From Streptomyces sp. M92 (lineage in GTDB: Bacteria; Actinomycetota; Actinomycetes; Streptomycetales; Streptomycetaceae), in assembly GCF_028473745.1 (NCBI RefSeq), contig NZ_CP101137.1:1488001-1552000 (forward strand): 64,000 nt of DNA, in the 5' to 3' direction. This document shows positions 44,656 to 55,681 of this stretch, piece after piece (position 1 is the first letter of the stretch; every line of letters begins with the position of its first letter). The position numbers and the translations under genes are program-made. The notes below the pieces were generated by a model that saw nothing but the letters and a program-made list of their open reading frames with translations, did no database searches and was not told the origin of the DNA.

Positions 44656-45786
44656 CTACCCCTCCAGATGGCGGTTCGGCGCCTTCGCCCGCCCCTCGTA
44701 ATCCGGCAGTACGACGACGGTGGCGCCCTGCGCGGCGAGCACCCCGCTGCCGTCCGCGCCCGGCACGAAGGTGTCCGGCTCCCGCCAGGCCGTGACCACG
44801 CGGCGCACCCCCGCGTCGAGGATCAGCCGGGCGCACGGGGCCGGCCGGGAGGCGCGGCGGGCACACGGTTCCAGGCTGGAGTACACGGTGGCCGTGGCCA
44901 GCCGCGGGTCGCCCGGGCCGGTCTTGGCCAGCGCGGCCTCCTCCGCGTGCACCACGGCGTCCCCGCCCTCCCGCGAGTGCCCCCGCGCCAGCTCCGTGCC
45001 GTCGGCGGCGACCACGACCGCCCCCACGCTGAACGCCGTCCGAGACGGCGGGCACAGCTCGGCCAGCTCGCAGGCGAGCGCCAGCCAGTGCCGGTCGGCG
45101 GCGGTCACCCGGTGGCCGGTGCCGGGCGCCGTCGGCAGGTACCGCGTCAGTACGACGTCCTCGATGCGCCGCGCCTCCACCAGCCTGAGCCGCCCGCTCT
45201 GGTACCCGCCGGGCCCGAACAGCCGGGGCGCGTCCGGGTCGCCCACGAGGAGCGGCGCGAGCACGAGCTGAAGTTCGTCGGCGAGCTCCTGCCGCAGCAG
45301 CTGGGTGTGGACCGTCCCGCCGCCCTCGACCATCAGCCGCTCCACCCCTCGCCGGTCGTGCAGGTACTCCAGCGCCGTCCGCCAGTCGAGCACGGCACCG
45401 AGCGGCACGACGTCGGCGGCGATCCCGAGCGCGTGGGCCCGCCGGGCGCCCTCGTCCGTGGTCAGCAGTACCTTCTCCCCGCCCGTGTGCCAGAACCTGG
45501 CCGCCGGGTCCAGCTCGCCGGTGGCGCTGACGGTGACCTTGAGGGGGTACTCCGCCCGCCCCGCCGCGACCCGGGCGGCCCGCCGCTCGGGGGAGTTCAC
45601 CAGCAGCCGCGGATTGTCGGCCCGGATCGTGCCGGCGCCGACGAGGATCGCGTCGACCGACGCCCGCACCTGGTCGACCCGGTCGAAGTCGGCGGGCGAG
45701 GAGAGCAGGAGCCGTTCGGGGCCGGTGTCGTCCAGGCAGCCGTCCAGGGAGACGGCGGCGGAGAGGAGGACGTAGGGAAGGGGCAT
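44656..45786 (-). CDS. RibD-like reductase/deaminase with reversed domain order
   Basis: 376 residues. Residues 1 to about 215 are a RibD-C/dihydrofolate-reductase-like domain (YVLLSAAVSLDGCLDD, VDAILVGAGTIRADNP, VEGGGTVHTQLL). Residues about 225-370 are a CMP/dCMP-deaminase-type domain with VVHAEEAAL and SLEPCARRASRPAPCARLI, which supplies the zinc ligands HAE and PCx9PC. Standard RibD has the deaminase first. The protein could make the second and third steps of riboflavin synthesis, or act in a related pterin/deazapurine route; no other rib genes are here. ATG 45786 has GGAG eight bases upstream. Confidence 0.85.
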   Translation of the reverse strand: MPLPYVLLSAAVSLDGCLDDTGPERLLLSSPADFDRVDQVRASVDAILVGAGTIRADNPRLLVNSPERRAARVAAGRAEYPLKVTVSATGELDPAARFWHTGGEKVLLTTDEGARRAHALGIAADVVPLGAVLDWRTALEYLHDRRGVERLMVEGGGTVHTQLLRQELADELQLVLAPLLVGDPDAPRLFGPGGYQSGRLRLVEARRIEDVVLTRYLPTAPGTGHRVTAADRHWLALACELAELCPPSRTAFSVGAVVVAADGTELARGHSREGGDAVVHAEEAALAKTGPGDPRLATATVYSSLEPCARRASRPAPCARLILDAGVRRVVTAWREPDTFVPGADGSGVLAAQGATVVVLPDYEGRAKAPNRHLEG

Positions 45787-45843
45787 GGCTGGCGCTCCGA
45801 CGGACGGACGGATGGACGGACTGGGAGGGGCTGCCGAGGACCG

Positions 45844-46731
45844 TTACGTGCCCGTGAGACGGGCGAACCGCACCGGCTCGGCCAGGGCCTCCTCGGCATG
45901 GGGCACGTCCGCGGTACGGGCGGCGAGCGTCGCCACCGCGAGCCGGGCCGGCAGTGCCTCCGCGAACTTCAGGCCGCGCCCGGCCCGCTCGTCCACCTCG
46001 GGCAGGCACAGCCCCGAGGGGGCTTGGGGGACGGCAGCGGCCCAGCTTGCGGGGGTGACGTCCTCCCGGAGCGGCACCCACTGGTCGTGGGCCCGCCGAT
46101 GCGGCACGACGACGGCTGACAGGGACGCGGCGAGGGTGGCGTTGGCCCGGTGGCCCGCCCAGGTCCACCAGCGGATGTCTCCTTCGGTGTGCCGGGTGAC
46201 GAGAGTTCCGCCGGGGTGGACGGTGTGCAGGTGCCTGTCGTGGGCCTCGGCGAGTGCGGCGGCCGCGCGGGGCGTCAGCCGTACCGGCGGGTCCTCTCCG
46301 AGCAGGACGTCGCGGGCGGCGCGGGCGGGATGGAAGGAACGGACACGAACGGTCGCGAAACCGCTCCACCGTGCGCGTCCGCCCTCGTCGGCCGGTTCCA
46401 CGGAGCAGCGCTTTCGGTTCCGGTCGATGTAGGTGACCAGCCAGTTGCGCCCCGCGAGCAGCAATTTGCGTGGGCCCTCGACGTGCTCGGTGAGCAGGTC
46501 CGGGTCGGTGCGGCCGATCTCGGCGCGGCCGTGGAACACGGTGAACTCGGGTGGGGCCGTGAAGACCGCTGTCAATGGTCGGCCGCGTAGAGCGCTGCGA
46601 CGGACTTGGCGCGGCGACGCGCTCTCCTCGGACGATGCGGGCGGCTCCACGCCCCGGACTTCCGCAGACGACACCGGTGAACACTCTCCATCCCGCCCGA
46701 CCCGCCGTGTGGACACGGCGTGCCCGCCCAT
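45844..46731 (-). pseudogene. C-terminal remnant of a DEAD/DEAH (Lhr/YprA-like) helicase
   Basis: The 295-residue frame has about 55 residues of unrelated Ser/Glu/Arg-rich sequence, then a segment matching the far C-terminal part of large Streptomyces helicases: APPEFTVFHGRAEIGRTDP, LLLAGRNWLVTYIDRNRKRC, GEDPPVRLTPRAAA, VHPGGTLVTRHTEG, RWWTWAGHRANATLAASL and ARLAVATLAART. None of the helicase motifs (Walker A, DEAH, SAT, motif VI) exist here or upstream. I therefore call it a truncated remnant; it might still be expressed as a small protein. Confidence 0.6.
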
Positions 46732-46803
46732 CCTGCCAGTTCGGACCCGGGGAACGGCAGGACGGAGGCGAGTGGCAGCCGGAGGGGTGCCCCGAATCGC
46801 GTG

Positions 46804-47400
46804 CTACACCGGCACGCTGATCCGCCCGGCGAAGGCGTCGACGTCGTCCATGGCGCCGAGGACCCGGCGCGGGTCCGGGGCCGCGACGACGACCAGCACG
46901 TCGCAGCCGGCCTCCTCCACACGCCAGGCGTACCGCACGCCCGCGACGATCGTGCGGTCCTCCTCCGTCTGCGTGTAGCGCAGGGAGCGCAGACCGGTGC
47001 CCAGCGGCTCGGTGGTGAAGTCCTCGACCACCGCCTTCTCCACCAGGTACGGGTCCTCCGTGGTGACCAGTGCCCGCAGGTTCTCGTCCCGGTCGCCGTC
47101 CGCCTCGAAGGCCCCGACGTACACGGGCAGGGGCATGAGCCGCGGGTCCGGCAGGTGGAGGTAGACGTCGAAGCCGGGGTGGCTGCCCGGGAACTGCTCG
47201 GCGCAGGCTTGCAGGGTGGCGGCCAGGCCCTTGAGGTCCTTGCGGGTCGGATCGAGGTCGCTGTCGCCCCACCACGCCTCGGACATGTGGCGGGCCCACT
47301 GCTTGGGGCCCTTCCAGGGGGTCGTCTCCCACGTGTCCGGGAGCTTCATCCACAGGTCGGTGTCGTAGTCCACATGCGGCCAGCTCACGCGCGGCTCCAT
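46804..47400 (-). CDS. Hypothetical cytoplasmic protein
   Basis: 198 residues, Trp-rich N-terminus (LWMKLPDTWETTPWKGPKQWARHMSEAWWG), no signal or membrane segment, and a C-terminal alternating beta pattern (DVLVVVAAPDPRRVLGAMDDVDAFAGRI). I do not recognise the family. Its ATG overlaps the 3' end of the frameshifted gene upstream by 16 bases, so the two belong to one minus-strand operon with the membrane protein at 47698-48084. Confidence 0.72.
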   Translation of the reverse strand: MEPRVSWPHVDYDTDLWMKLPDTWETTPWKGPKQWARHMSEAWWGDSDLDPTRKDLKGLAATLQACAEQFPGSHPGFDVYLHLPDPRLMPLPVYVGAFEADGDRDENLRALVTTEDPYLVEKAVVEDFTTEPLGTGLRSLRYTQTEEDRTIVAGVRYAWRVEEAGCDVLVVVAAPDPRRVLGAMDDVDAFAGRISVPV

Positions 47401-47692
47401 CGGAAGGTGGTCATCATCGCGTCGAAGAGTTCCACGAAGAGGTCGGCGATCGCGTCCTCGGGGTCGCCCGCGCCGAGAGTGGAGAAGACGACGCCGAGCC
47501 AGCGGCCTTGGTCCTCGGGGACGGGTACGACGTAGTCGACGCGGCGCGAGGCGAGTTCGCCGCCGGCCGGGGCGTCGGCGGCGACCGTCCGCTCCGTACG
47601 GACCGCGCGCACGCCGTCGAGTTCGACGACGCTCGTCTCGCCGCCCCGGCCCGGTGCTTGCCGACGCGGCGGAGGGCCATCCAGGTGGGCAC
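47385..47692 (-). pseudogene. Small gene broken by a single-base frameshift
   Basis: Reading from GTG 47692 (VPTWMALRRVGK) the frame goes off near 47655-47660; restoring one base (GGCAAG-GCACCG) joins it to a second frame (APGRGGETSVVELDG, then VRAVRTERTVAADAP, ending FDAMMTTFRWSRA). The total of 308 bases becomes 309 with one base added, i.e. 102 residues. The downstream part alone could start at GTG 47612 but has no Shine-Dalgarno there. Either a real mutation or a sequencing error. Confidence 0.55.
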
Positions 47693-47697
47693 CCCGT

Positions 47698-48084
47698 CTA
47701 CCCCCGCTCGCCCCCGAACCACGCCGTGAGGCGTGGGCGTTCGCTCGTGTCGTTGGTGCAGGCGACGGCGTAGGAGGTGATCGTGACGGCCATCGTGGCG
47801 CGGCCGGACTCGACCGAGAAGTCCGAGTACGCCCACGGGCTGGGGATGCCGGCGGGGCCGGCCGAGGGTGTGGGGGAGGGCGTGGGGGACGGTTCGGGGC
47901 GGTACCGTTCGGCGGCCCGGTCGAGGGCGGCCTGGTCCACGCGGCACTCGGGGGTCACCGGCTGCCCCAGGTACCAGCCCGCGACGAAGACGCCGTAGAC
48001 CACGGCGGCGGCGCCGAGGCGGCGCGGGGTGACTATGCGGGGGCGGAGGTCAACCCCGTCCGGACCGGGGGGAGTTGCACGCAT
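47698..48084 (-). CDS. Single-span membrane protein of unknown function
   Basis: 128 residues: a basic N-terminus, one helix (RLGAAAVVYGVFVAGWYLG, about 23-41), and an outside domain with two cysteines, a Pro/Ser/Thr spacer and an Ig-like strand pattern (ATMAVTITSYAVAC). TAGAGT eight bases before ATG 48084 suggests a leaderless transcript and is the likely promoter of the three-gene set to its left. No family recognised. Confidence 0.7.
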   Translation of the reverse strand: MRATPPGPDGVDLRPRIVTPRRLGAAAVVYGVFVAGWYLGQPVTPECRVDQAALDRAAERYRPEPSPTPSPTPSAGPAGIPSPWAYSDFSVESGRATMAVTITSYAVACTNDTSERPRLTAWFGGERG

Positions 48085-48125
48085 GACGAGGGACTCTACA
48101 GCTGGGCATTGGTGCGCATGACAAA

Positions 48126-48158
48126 GACCCCAGCTCGTTCACTCTGTGAGCTGGGGTC
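48126..48158 (-). terminator. Terminator of tRNA-Lys
   Basis: Perfect 11-base-pair stem GACCCCAGCTC/GAGCTGGGGTC (48126-48136, 48148-48158), followed on the minus strand by a TTTGT run. Confidence 0.85.
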
Positions 48159-48165
48159 CGGCCGG

Positions 48166-48238
48166 TAGGCCCTGTGGGACTCGAACCCACAACCAATGGA
48201 TTAAAAGTCCACTGCTCTGCCAATTGAGCTAAGGGCCC
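48166..48238 (-). tRNA. tRNA-Lys (UUU)
   Basis: 73 bases: acceptor GGGCCCT/AGGGCCT (first pair G-U), D-arm AGCTCAATTGGCAGAGC, anticodon loop CTTTTAA (UUU), T-arm GGGTTCGAGTCCC, discriminator A. Confidence 0.95.
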
Positions 48239-48319
48239 AGGGGGTGCCGCGCGGTGTTGCGTGATGTTGCCATACCGAGCATAGCCCGACGCGGCCGGGA
48301 CTCCGATCGGGTATCCCGG

Positions 48320-48381
48320 TCACGGCCGCGTCGCGCTCGTCGTATCGCGGTCACGGCCGCGTCGCGCTCGTCGTATCGCGG
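48320..48381. repeat. Exact 31-base tandem duplication
   Basis: Two identical 31-base copies, 48320-48350 and 48351-48381, each from TCACGGCCGCG to CGTATCGCGG, between tRNA-Lys and the 3' end of the permease gene (48387). Confidence 0.9.
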
Positions 48382-48386
48382 CGGTG

Positions 48387-49922
48387 TCACGGGTCCACCG
48401 GCTCGGGCGCGTTCGCGCGGGCCGCCGCGCGGGCCCGGGTGCGTTCGTGGTCGGGGTTGAGGAACCAGTGGCGGGCCGAGGCCAGCCACCAGGTCGCGGC
48501 GAAGCCGAGGACGGCCAGGACGGCGACCGGCGCGTAGTTGAAGGTCTCCCAGGTCACCGGCGAGACCTGCGGCAGCATGAACAGGACCGTGATGACGCAG
48601 ACCCACGTCACCGCGACCACGCCCACCACCTGCGACCAGCGGCCCAGGTGCCACGGGCCCCGGGCGAAGGCGGCTCCCTTGCGCACCCGCAGCAGGGTCG
48701 GGATGACGTAGGAGATGTAGAGGCCGATGACGGCGATCGACGTCACCGCCGCGTACGCCGTGACGTTGATCAGGTAGGGCAGGCCCAGGGCGAGTGCGCC
48801 CAGGGCGGCCAGCCAGACGGCCGCGACCGGCGTGCGGGTGCGCGGGCTCACCGTGTGCCAGATGTGCGAGAAGGGCAGCGCCCCGTCGCGCGAGAAGGCG
48901 TAGATCATGCGGCTGTTGGCCGTCACCGAGGCCATCCCGCAGAACAGCTGGGCCCCGATGACGACGAGGAGGAGCAGCTTGCCCGCGGTGGCGCCGAGCG
49001 CGTCGAGCAGGATCTGCGCGGGCGGCGCGCCGGTGGGGGACGTCAGGGCGCCCTCGTAGGACTGGATGGCGAACGTGAAGCCGAGAAGGAGGACGAAGCC
49101 GGCGATCCAGGACGTCCAGATGGAGCGGACGATGCCCTTGGGGCCCGCCGTCGACGCGTCGTGCGTCTCCTCGGTCATGTGGGCGGAGGCGTCGTAGCCC
49201 GTGAAGGTGTACTGGGCCATCAGGAGGCCGATGAGGACCACGTAGACGCCGCTGCCCCAGCCCGTGTTGTTGACGAACTCGCCGAAGACGAAGGACGCCG
49301 ACTGGTGCCGGTCCGGCGCGAAGGTCAGCGCCCCGACGATCACCGCCACACCGACGACGTGCCACCAGACGCTGATGCTGTTCAGGAGGCCGACGATGCG
49401 GACACCGAAGGTGTTCAGCAGGCCGTGGAGGATCAGGATGGCCGCGAAGAGGAGGATCGTGCGGCCGGGGGTGACCTCGAAGCCGAACTGGAGGTTCAGG
49501 TAGGCGCCCAGGAAGGACGCAGCGCCGAAGTCGATGCCGGCGGTGACCGCGACCTGGCCGAGCACGTTGAACCAGCCCGTGAACCAGGCCCAGGCGGCGG
49601 CCGTACGGGGCGGCGCGAGGCGGTGCGCCCAGAAGTACAGGCCCGCCGAGGTCGGGTACGCCGAGCAGATCTCGGCCATCGCCAGGCCGACGAAGAGGGT
49701 CATCAGGCCGACGGCGACCCAGCCCCACGTGATGACCGCGGGGCCGCCCGTGTTCATGCCGAAGAGGTAGAGGGTCAGGCAGCCGGAGAGGACCGAGATG
49801 ATGGTGAAGGAGACCGCGTAGTTGGAGAACGCCGACATGCGGCGAGCCAGAACCTGGGTGTAGCCGAGCTGGGCCAGCCGTTCCTCGTCCGAAAGCCCGC
49901 TCGCCTTGGCGTCATCTGTCAT
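48387..49922 (-). CDS. APC-family amino acid/polyamine permease
   Basis: 511 residues, 12 membrane helices, amino acid-polyamine-organocation fold. Conserved first-helix region MSAFSNYAVSFTIISVLSGC and loop MAEICSAYPTSAGLYFWAHRLA are typical of the GABA permease-like and choline-like group (BAT1/HNM1 type). Helix 6 segment GYDASAHMTEETHDAS is the APC signature. Substrate is not defined by sequence; GABA, polyamines or other amino acids are likely. It is a monocistronic gene whose 3' end abuts a tandem duplication. Confidence 0.87.
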   Translation of the reverse strand: MTDDAKASGLSDEERLAQLGYTQVLARRMSAFSNYAVSFTIISVLSGCLTLYLFGMNTGGPAVITWGWVAVGLMTLFVGLAMAEICSAYPTSAGLYFWAHRLAPPRTAAAWAWFTGWFNVLGQVAVTAGIDFGAASFLGAYLNLQFGFEVTPGRTILLFAAILILHGLLNTFGVRIVGLLNSISVWWHVVGVAVIVGALTFAPDRHQSASFVFGEFVNNTGWGSGVYVVLIGLLMAQYTFTGYDASAHMTEETHDASTAGPKGIVRSIWTSWIAGFVLLLGFTFAIQSYEGALTSPTGAPPAQILLDALGATAGKLLLLVVIGAQLFCGMASVTANSRMIYAFSRDGALPFSHIWHTVSPRTRTPVAAVWLAALGALALGLPYLINVTAYAAVTSIAVIGLYISYVIPTLLRVRKGAAFARGPWHLGRWSQVVGVVAVTWVCVITVLFMLPQVSPVTWETFNYAPVAVLAVLGFAATWWLASARHWFLNPDHERTRARAAARANAPEPVDP

Positions 49923-50001
49923 GCCCCCAGCAATTTCCCTGCGGGGGACGTGACATGCGTCACTCCATGGCCGAAAGCCAGTCCGGAGCGCGGCAAGCGA
50001 A

Positions 50002-50044
50002 AGCGCCGTGGCCTCCGCCCGGTGAGGGCGGAGGCCACGGCGCT
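50002..50044 (-). terminator. Terminator of the DEAD-box helicase gene
   Basis: Perfect 19-base-pair stem (50002-50020 with 50026-50044) with a GGTGA loop, 40 bases past the stop. Confidence 0.85.
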
Positions 50045-50083
50045 CGGTACTACTCGGCGTCGGCCGTCGCGTCAGCCGTCGCG

Positions 50084-52303
<2,220 letters not shown>

Positions 52304-52641
52304 GCGAATGCGAAACCTTCCGGAGTCTCTCGTCGGCACGCGCCCGTCAACTCCGTGAATCGCGATTCGCAATACGACCGCCTCGATGCGGTCCACCACG
52401 GCAGGGGGAGAGTACGCGCCACACGGCGCGCTCTGCGGTGGCGCCGGGCAAATGGGATCAAACGATCTACCACCATACGCACCCCCCACCCCAGAAGGCA
52501 AACCGATCAGCGACCGACTAGCACATGCCCAGCTCAGCCCGGCTGCCGGGCCCCGTCCGGTACGCCGCCTGCTCCGTCCGTCACGCCACGGCCCCGTCCG
52601 GTACGCCGCCTGCTCCGTCCGTCACGCCACGGCCCCGTCCG
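52304..52641. other. 338-base helicase upstream region
   Basis: No gene. It is the long leader/promoter side of the DEAD-box gene and contains the 41-base repeats at 52551-52650, which run into the 3' end of the lipoprotein gene. Long leaders are typical for cold-regulated RNA helicases, but I see no clear motif. Confidence 0.4.
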
Positions 52642-52650
52642 CTACGCCGG
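52551..52650. repeat. 41-base tandem repeat
   Basis: Copies at 52551-52591 and 52592-52632 (each starting CCCCGTCCGGTACGCCG), with an 18-base third copy at 52633-52650. Overlaps the end of the lipoprotein gene. Confidence 0.85.
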
Positions 52651-53208
52651 TGCCCCGGCCGTCGGCGCCGGCTCCCGTTGCGCCAGCTGGGTCCCCGGCG
52701 GCTGGTGCGCCGACGACGACGGCTCCGCCGTCGAGGGCTCCGGCGACGGCGAGGCGGGCGGCTCCTCGGTCGGCGTCGGCTCGGGCTCGGGCGTCCGCGT
52801 CGGCTGCACGGGCGGCGTCCGGGTCGGCGCGGGTTCGTCGTCCCCGTCCTCCACCGGCGGCGGCTGCGTCAGACCGGCGGGCGGCTCGGCCGCGGGGGAC
52901 TCGCCCTTCCGCTCCTCGCCGTCACCACCGTCCTCGCCCTTGCCTTTGCCCTCGTCCTCGTCCCCGTCCTCGCCCTTCTTCCCCTTGCCGCGCCCGCGCT
53001 TCTCGTCGGCCGCCGCCGCTCCGTAGCCGACGTTGCCGCCCGACACGGCGGGCCCGCCGTCCGGCGCCGCACCGCCCTGCTCCCCGGCGGAGTGCGAGGG
53101 CCTGGCGCCCCCGCCGGACGCGTCGTCGCCGACGCTCATACAGCCGGCGGCAGCGGCGACGGCCACGGCGGTGGCGGCCAGACGGACGGGTACGTACAAG
53201 GGGCGCAC
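52642..53208 (-). CDS. Putative lipoprotein with charged/proline-rich tail
   Basis: 188 residues from GTG 53208, chosen because GGAGG lies eight bases upstream and because it produces a short signal peptide (VRPLYVPVRLAATAVAVAAAAGC) with lipobox AAGC. The rest has no recognisable fold: a Lys/Gly/Glu/Asp stretch (about 70-110) then Pro/Thr/Glu-rich repeats (PTRTPEPEPTPTEEPPASPSP). Probably an exported cell-surface protein; function unknown. Confidence 0.68.
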   Translation of the reverse strand: MRPLYVPVRLAATAVAVAAAAGCMSVGDDASGGGARPSHSAGEQGGAAPDGGPAVSGGNVGYGAAAADEKRGRGKGKKGEDGDEDEGKGKGEDGGDGEERKGESPAAEPPAGLTQPPPVEDGDDEPAPTRTPPVQPTRTPEPEPTPTEEPPASPSPEPSTAEPSSSAHQPPGTQLAQREPAPTAGAPA

Positions 53209-53333
53209 GGGCGGCCACCTCCGGGGCTCAGGAGTCGCTGTGCCCAACTCCCGTCACCCACAAGAGGACACGCGCCGCGCCCCGCGGACCTTGACCCGAG
53301 CGCGTCAGCCGTACCCGAGCCGGGCGACGGCGC

Positions 53334-53693
53334 TCACCCGTACCCGAGGGCGTGCAGACGCGCGTCGTCGATGCCGAAGTGGTGCGCGATCTCGTGCACC
53401 ACCGTCACCTCGGTCTCCGCGACCACGTCCTCGCGTGTCTCGCAGAACCGCAGCGTCGGCCCCCGGTAGATGGTGATCCGGTCCGGCAGCACCCCCGCGT
53501 ACCACTCCCCGCGCTCCGTCAGCGGCGTCCCCTCGTACAGCCCGAGCAGCTCGGGATCGTCGGCCGGCGGCTCGTCCTCGACGAACACCGCGACGTTGTC
53601 CATCAGCCGCGTCAGCTCCGGCGGAATCCGGTCCAGGGCCTCTGCGACCAGTTCCTCGAACTCCTCGCGCGTCATCTCCAGCACAGGGCCCAT
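53334..53693 (-). CDS. Minimal zinc metallopeptidase (MMP-like family)
   Basis: 119 residues. HEIAHHFGIDDARLHALG near the C-terminus is the HExxHxxGxxD zinc motif of the minimal metalloprotease-like (former DUF1025) family. Start codons at 53693 (ATG), 53684 (GTG) and 53675 (ATG) are all possible; none has a standard Shine-Dalgarno, and 53693 may be leaderless. It faces the metallophosphoesterase gene with 83 bases between starts. Substrate unknown. Confidence 0.8.
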   Translation of the reverse strand: MGPVLEMTREEFEELVAEALDRIPPELTRLMDNVAVFVEDEPPADDPELLGLYEGTPLTERGEWYAGVLPDRITIYRGPTLRFCETREDVVAETEVTVVHEIAHHFGIDDARLHALGYG

Positions 53694-53776
53694 TGTCGGG
53701 TACGACCGTGGGGTACGACACAGACCGCACCGAAGCCCGCCGCATACCCGCCCCGGGCCTTGGGCATACGGGACCA

Positions 53777-55414
53777 ATGGCCCGCGTCCCCGCCGCAGTC
53801 CAGCACGTCCTGGCCGAGGTGATGAACCCCATCCGCAACGCGCCGCGCGCCCTCATCCACCGCCACCGCACCCACCGCACCCGCCGGACGCCCGCGGCGG
53901 TCCAGTTCGCCCTCCGGCCACGGCCCCGGTCGGGCCCCTGGACCCGCGCCGCCGGACTCGTCTCCGTCGTGCTGCTCGGGGCCTGGCTCGGCCTGCTGGT
54001 CGTGGGCGACGTCCGCGTGCCCGTCGGCCCCATGGACACCACGATGACCCTGCGCCCGTCCGTCAGCGGCGGCACGAAGATCAACGTCTCCCCGCTGGGC
54101 GCCCTCCGGCTCGACAGCCACGTCGCCCCCGTCCGCCTCGACGTCAACGTCGACCAGCTCGACCCCGACCGCGCCGCCGCACTGGTCGACCACCCCGAAC
54201 GCCTCTCCGGCCTCCAGGACGAGGTTGCCCGGGACGTCGGACGCGGCACCCTCGACCTCGCCGTCCGCTCCTGCGTCGCCGTCGTCACCGGCGCCACCGC
54301 CCTCGGCCTCGCCGTCTACCGCCGCCCCCGGCGCGCCCTCGCCGCCGGCGGACTCGCCCTCACCCTCCTGGTCGCCTCCGGCGGCACCGCCTACGCCACC
54401 TGGAACCCCGACTCCGTCCTGGAGCCGAAGTTCTCCGGCCTGCTCTCCTCCGCGCCCTCCCTGGTCGGCGACGCACGCAGCATCGTCACCGAGTTCGACG
54501 TCTACCAGAAGGAGCTGGCCCGCCTGGTCACGAACGTGACCAAGCTCTACGACGCCACCTCCACGCTCCCCGCCTACCAGCCCGACCCGACCACGATCCG
54601 CGTCCTGCACGTGTCCGACATCCACCTGAACCCGGCGAGCTGGAAGATCATCGCCTCGCTGGTGGAGCAGTACCAGGTGAACGTGATCGTCGACTCCGGC
54701 GACACCATGGACCACGGCACGGCCGCGGAGAACGGCTTCCTGGACCCCATCGAGGACCTCGGCGCCCCCTACGTCTGGGTCCGCGGCAACCACGACTCCC
54801 GCGTCACCCAGAAGTACCTCCAGGGCCTGAAGAACGTGCACGTCCTCGACGACGGCCGCGCCCGGACCGTCGCGGGCCTGCGCTTCGCCGGCATCGGCGA
54901 CCCGCAGTACACCCCCGACCGCTCCAAGCCGGACGGCGCCGAGGCGTCCCAGGAACTGGCCGGCGCCCGCCTCGCCTCCGCCCTGCGCGACCAGCGCGCG
55001 GCGGGCACGCCGGTCGACATCGCCATCGCCCACGAGCCGTCCGCCGCCCGCGAGGTCGACGGCGAGGTACCGCTGGTGCTCGCCGGCCATCTGCACCGCG
55101 AGGACATGGAGGTCATGGAGTACGGCACCCGGCTGCGCATCGAGGGCTCCACCGGCGGCAGCGGCCTGCGCGCGGTCGAGGGCGAGTACCCCGACCCGAT
55201 CCAGGCGTCGATCCTCTACTTCGACCGCGACAGCCGGCGCCTCCAGGCGTGGGACGAGATCGAGCTCGGCGGCCTGGGTCTGACGACGGCCGAGGTCAGC
55301 CGCCACCTCCCCAAGGAGAACCAGCCCGGCGCGACCCCGTCCCCGACCGGTTCCGGCCCCTCACCCACGGGGAGCACGCCCGCGCCCACCGCCCCTTCCC
55401 CGACCCCTCCGTAA
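53777..55414 (+). CDS. Membrane metallophosphoesterase
   Basis: 545 residues: a basic start, one helix (about 57-77, AGLVSVVLLGAWLGLLVVG), an outside domain, a second pair of helices (about 175-230) and a C-terminal calcineurin-like phosphoesterase (about 275-480) with SDIHLN, SGDTMDHG, VRGNHDS and AGHLH motifs, which are the metal ligands. A Pro/Ser/Thr tail ends it. Substrate unknown, nucleotide or phosphoprotein. ATG 53777 is preferred over the upstream TTG at 53693. It ends 80 bases before the tRNA cluster. Confidence 0.85.
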   Translation: MARVPAAVQHVLAEVMNPIRNAPRALIHRHRTHRTRRTPAAVQFALRPRPRSGPWTRAAGLVSVVLLGAWLGLLVVGDVRVPVGPMDTTMTLRPSVSGGTKINVSPLGALRLDSHVAPVRLDVNVDQLDPDRAAALVDHPERLSGLQDEVARDVGRGTLDLAVRSCVAVVTGATALGLAVYRRPRRALAAGGLALTLLVASGGTAYATWNPDSVLEPKFSGLLSSAPSLVGDARSIVTEFDVYQKELARLVTNVTKLYDATSTLPAYQPDPTTIRVLHVSDIHLNPASWKIIASLVEQYQVNVIVDSGDTMDHGTAAENGFLDPIEDLGAPYVWVRGNHDSRVTQKYLQGLKNVHVLDDGRARTVAGLRFAGIGDPQYTPDRSKPDGAEASQELAGARLASALRDQRAAGTPVDIAIAHEPSAAREVDGEVPLVLAGHLHREDMEVMEYGTRLRIEGSTGGSGLRAVEGEYPDPIQASILYFDRDSRRLQAWDEIELGGLGLTTAEVSRHLPKENQPGATPSPTGSGPSPTGSTPAPTAPSPTPP

Positions 55415-55494
55415 ACCGTTTTGGCGATACCTCCCGCCATCCCATATGCTTCTCACGTCCCCGACGCGCTGAGAAGCGCCCAGGCGGGCCGATA

Positions 55495-55567
55495 GCCCTC
55501 ATCGTCTAGCGGCCTAGGACGCCGCCCTTTCAAGGCGGTAGCACGGGTTCGAATCCCGTTGGGGGCA
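55495..55567 (+). tRNA. tRNA-Glu (UUC)
   Basis: Acceptor GCCCTCA/TGGGGGC, anticodon loop CTTTCAA (UUC), T-arm GGGTTCGAATCCC, discriminator A. First of a Glu-Asp-Phe cluster. Confidence 0.96.
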
Positions 55568-55601
55568 CGCAGTACATGTGCGACACTGTCGTACGAAGCT
55601 T

Positions 55602-55676
55602 GGTCCTGTGGAGCAGTTTGGAGTGCTCGCCACCCTGTCAAGGTGGAGGCCGCGGGTTCAAATCCCGTCAGGACCG
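55602..55676 (+). tRNA. tRNA-Asp (GUC), copy 1
   Basis: Acceptor GGTCCTG/CAGGACC, anticodon loop CTGTCAA (GUC), discriminator G. Identical to the copy at 59932-60006. Confidence 0.96.
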
Positions 55677-55681
55677 CTGAG

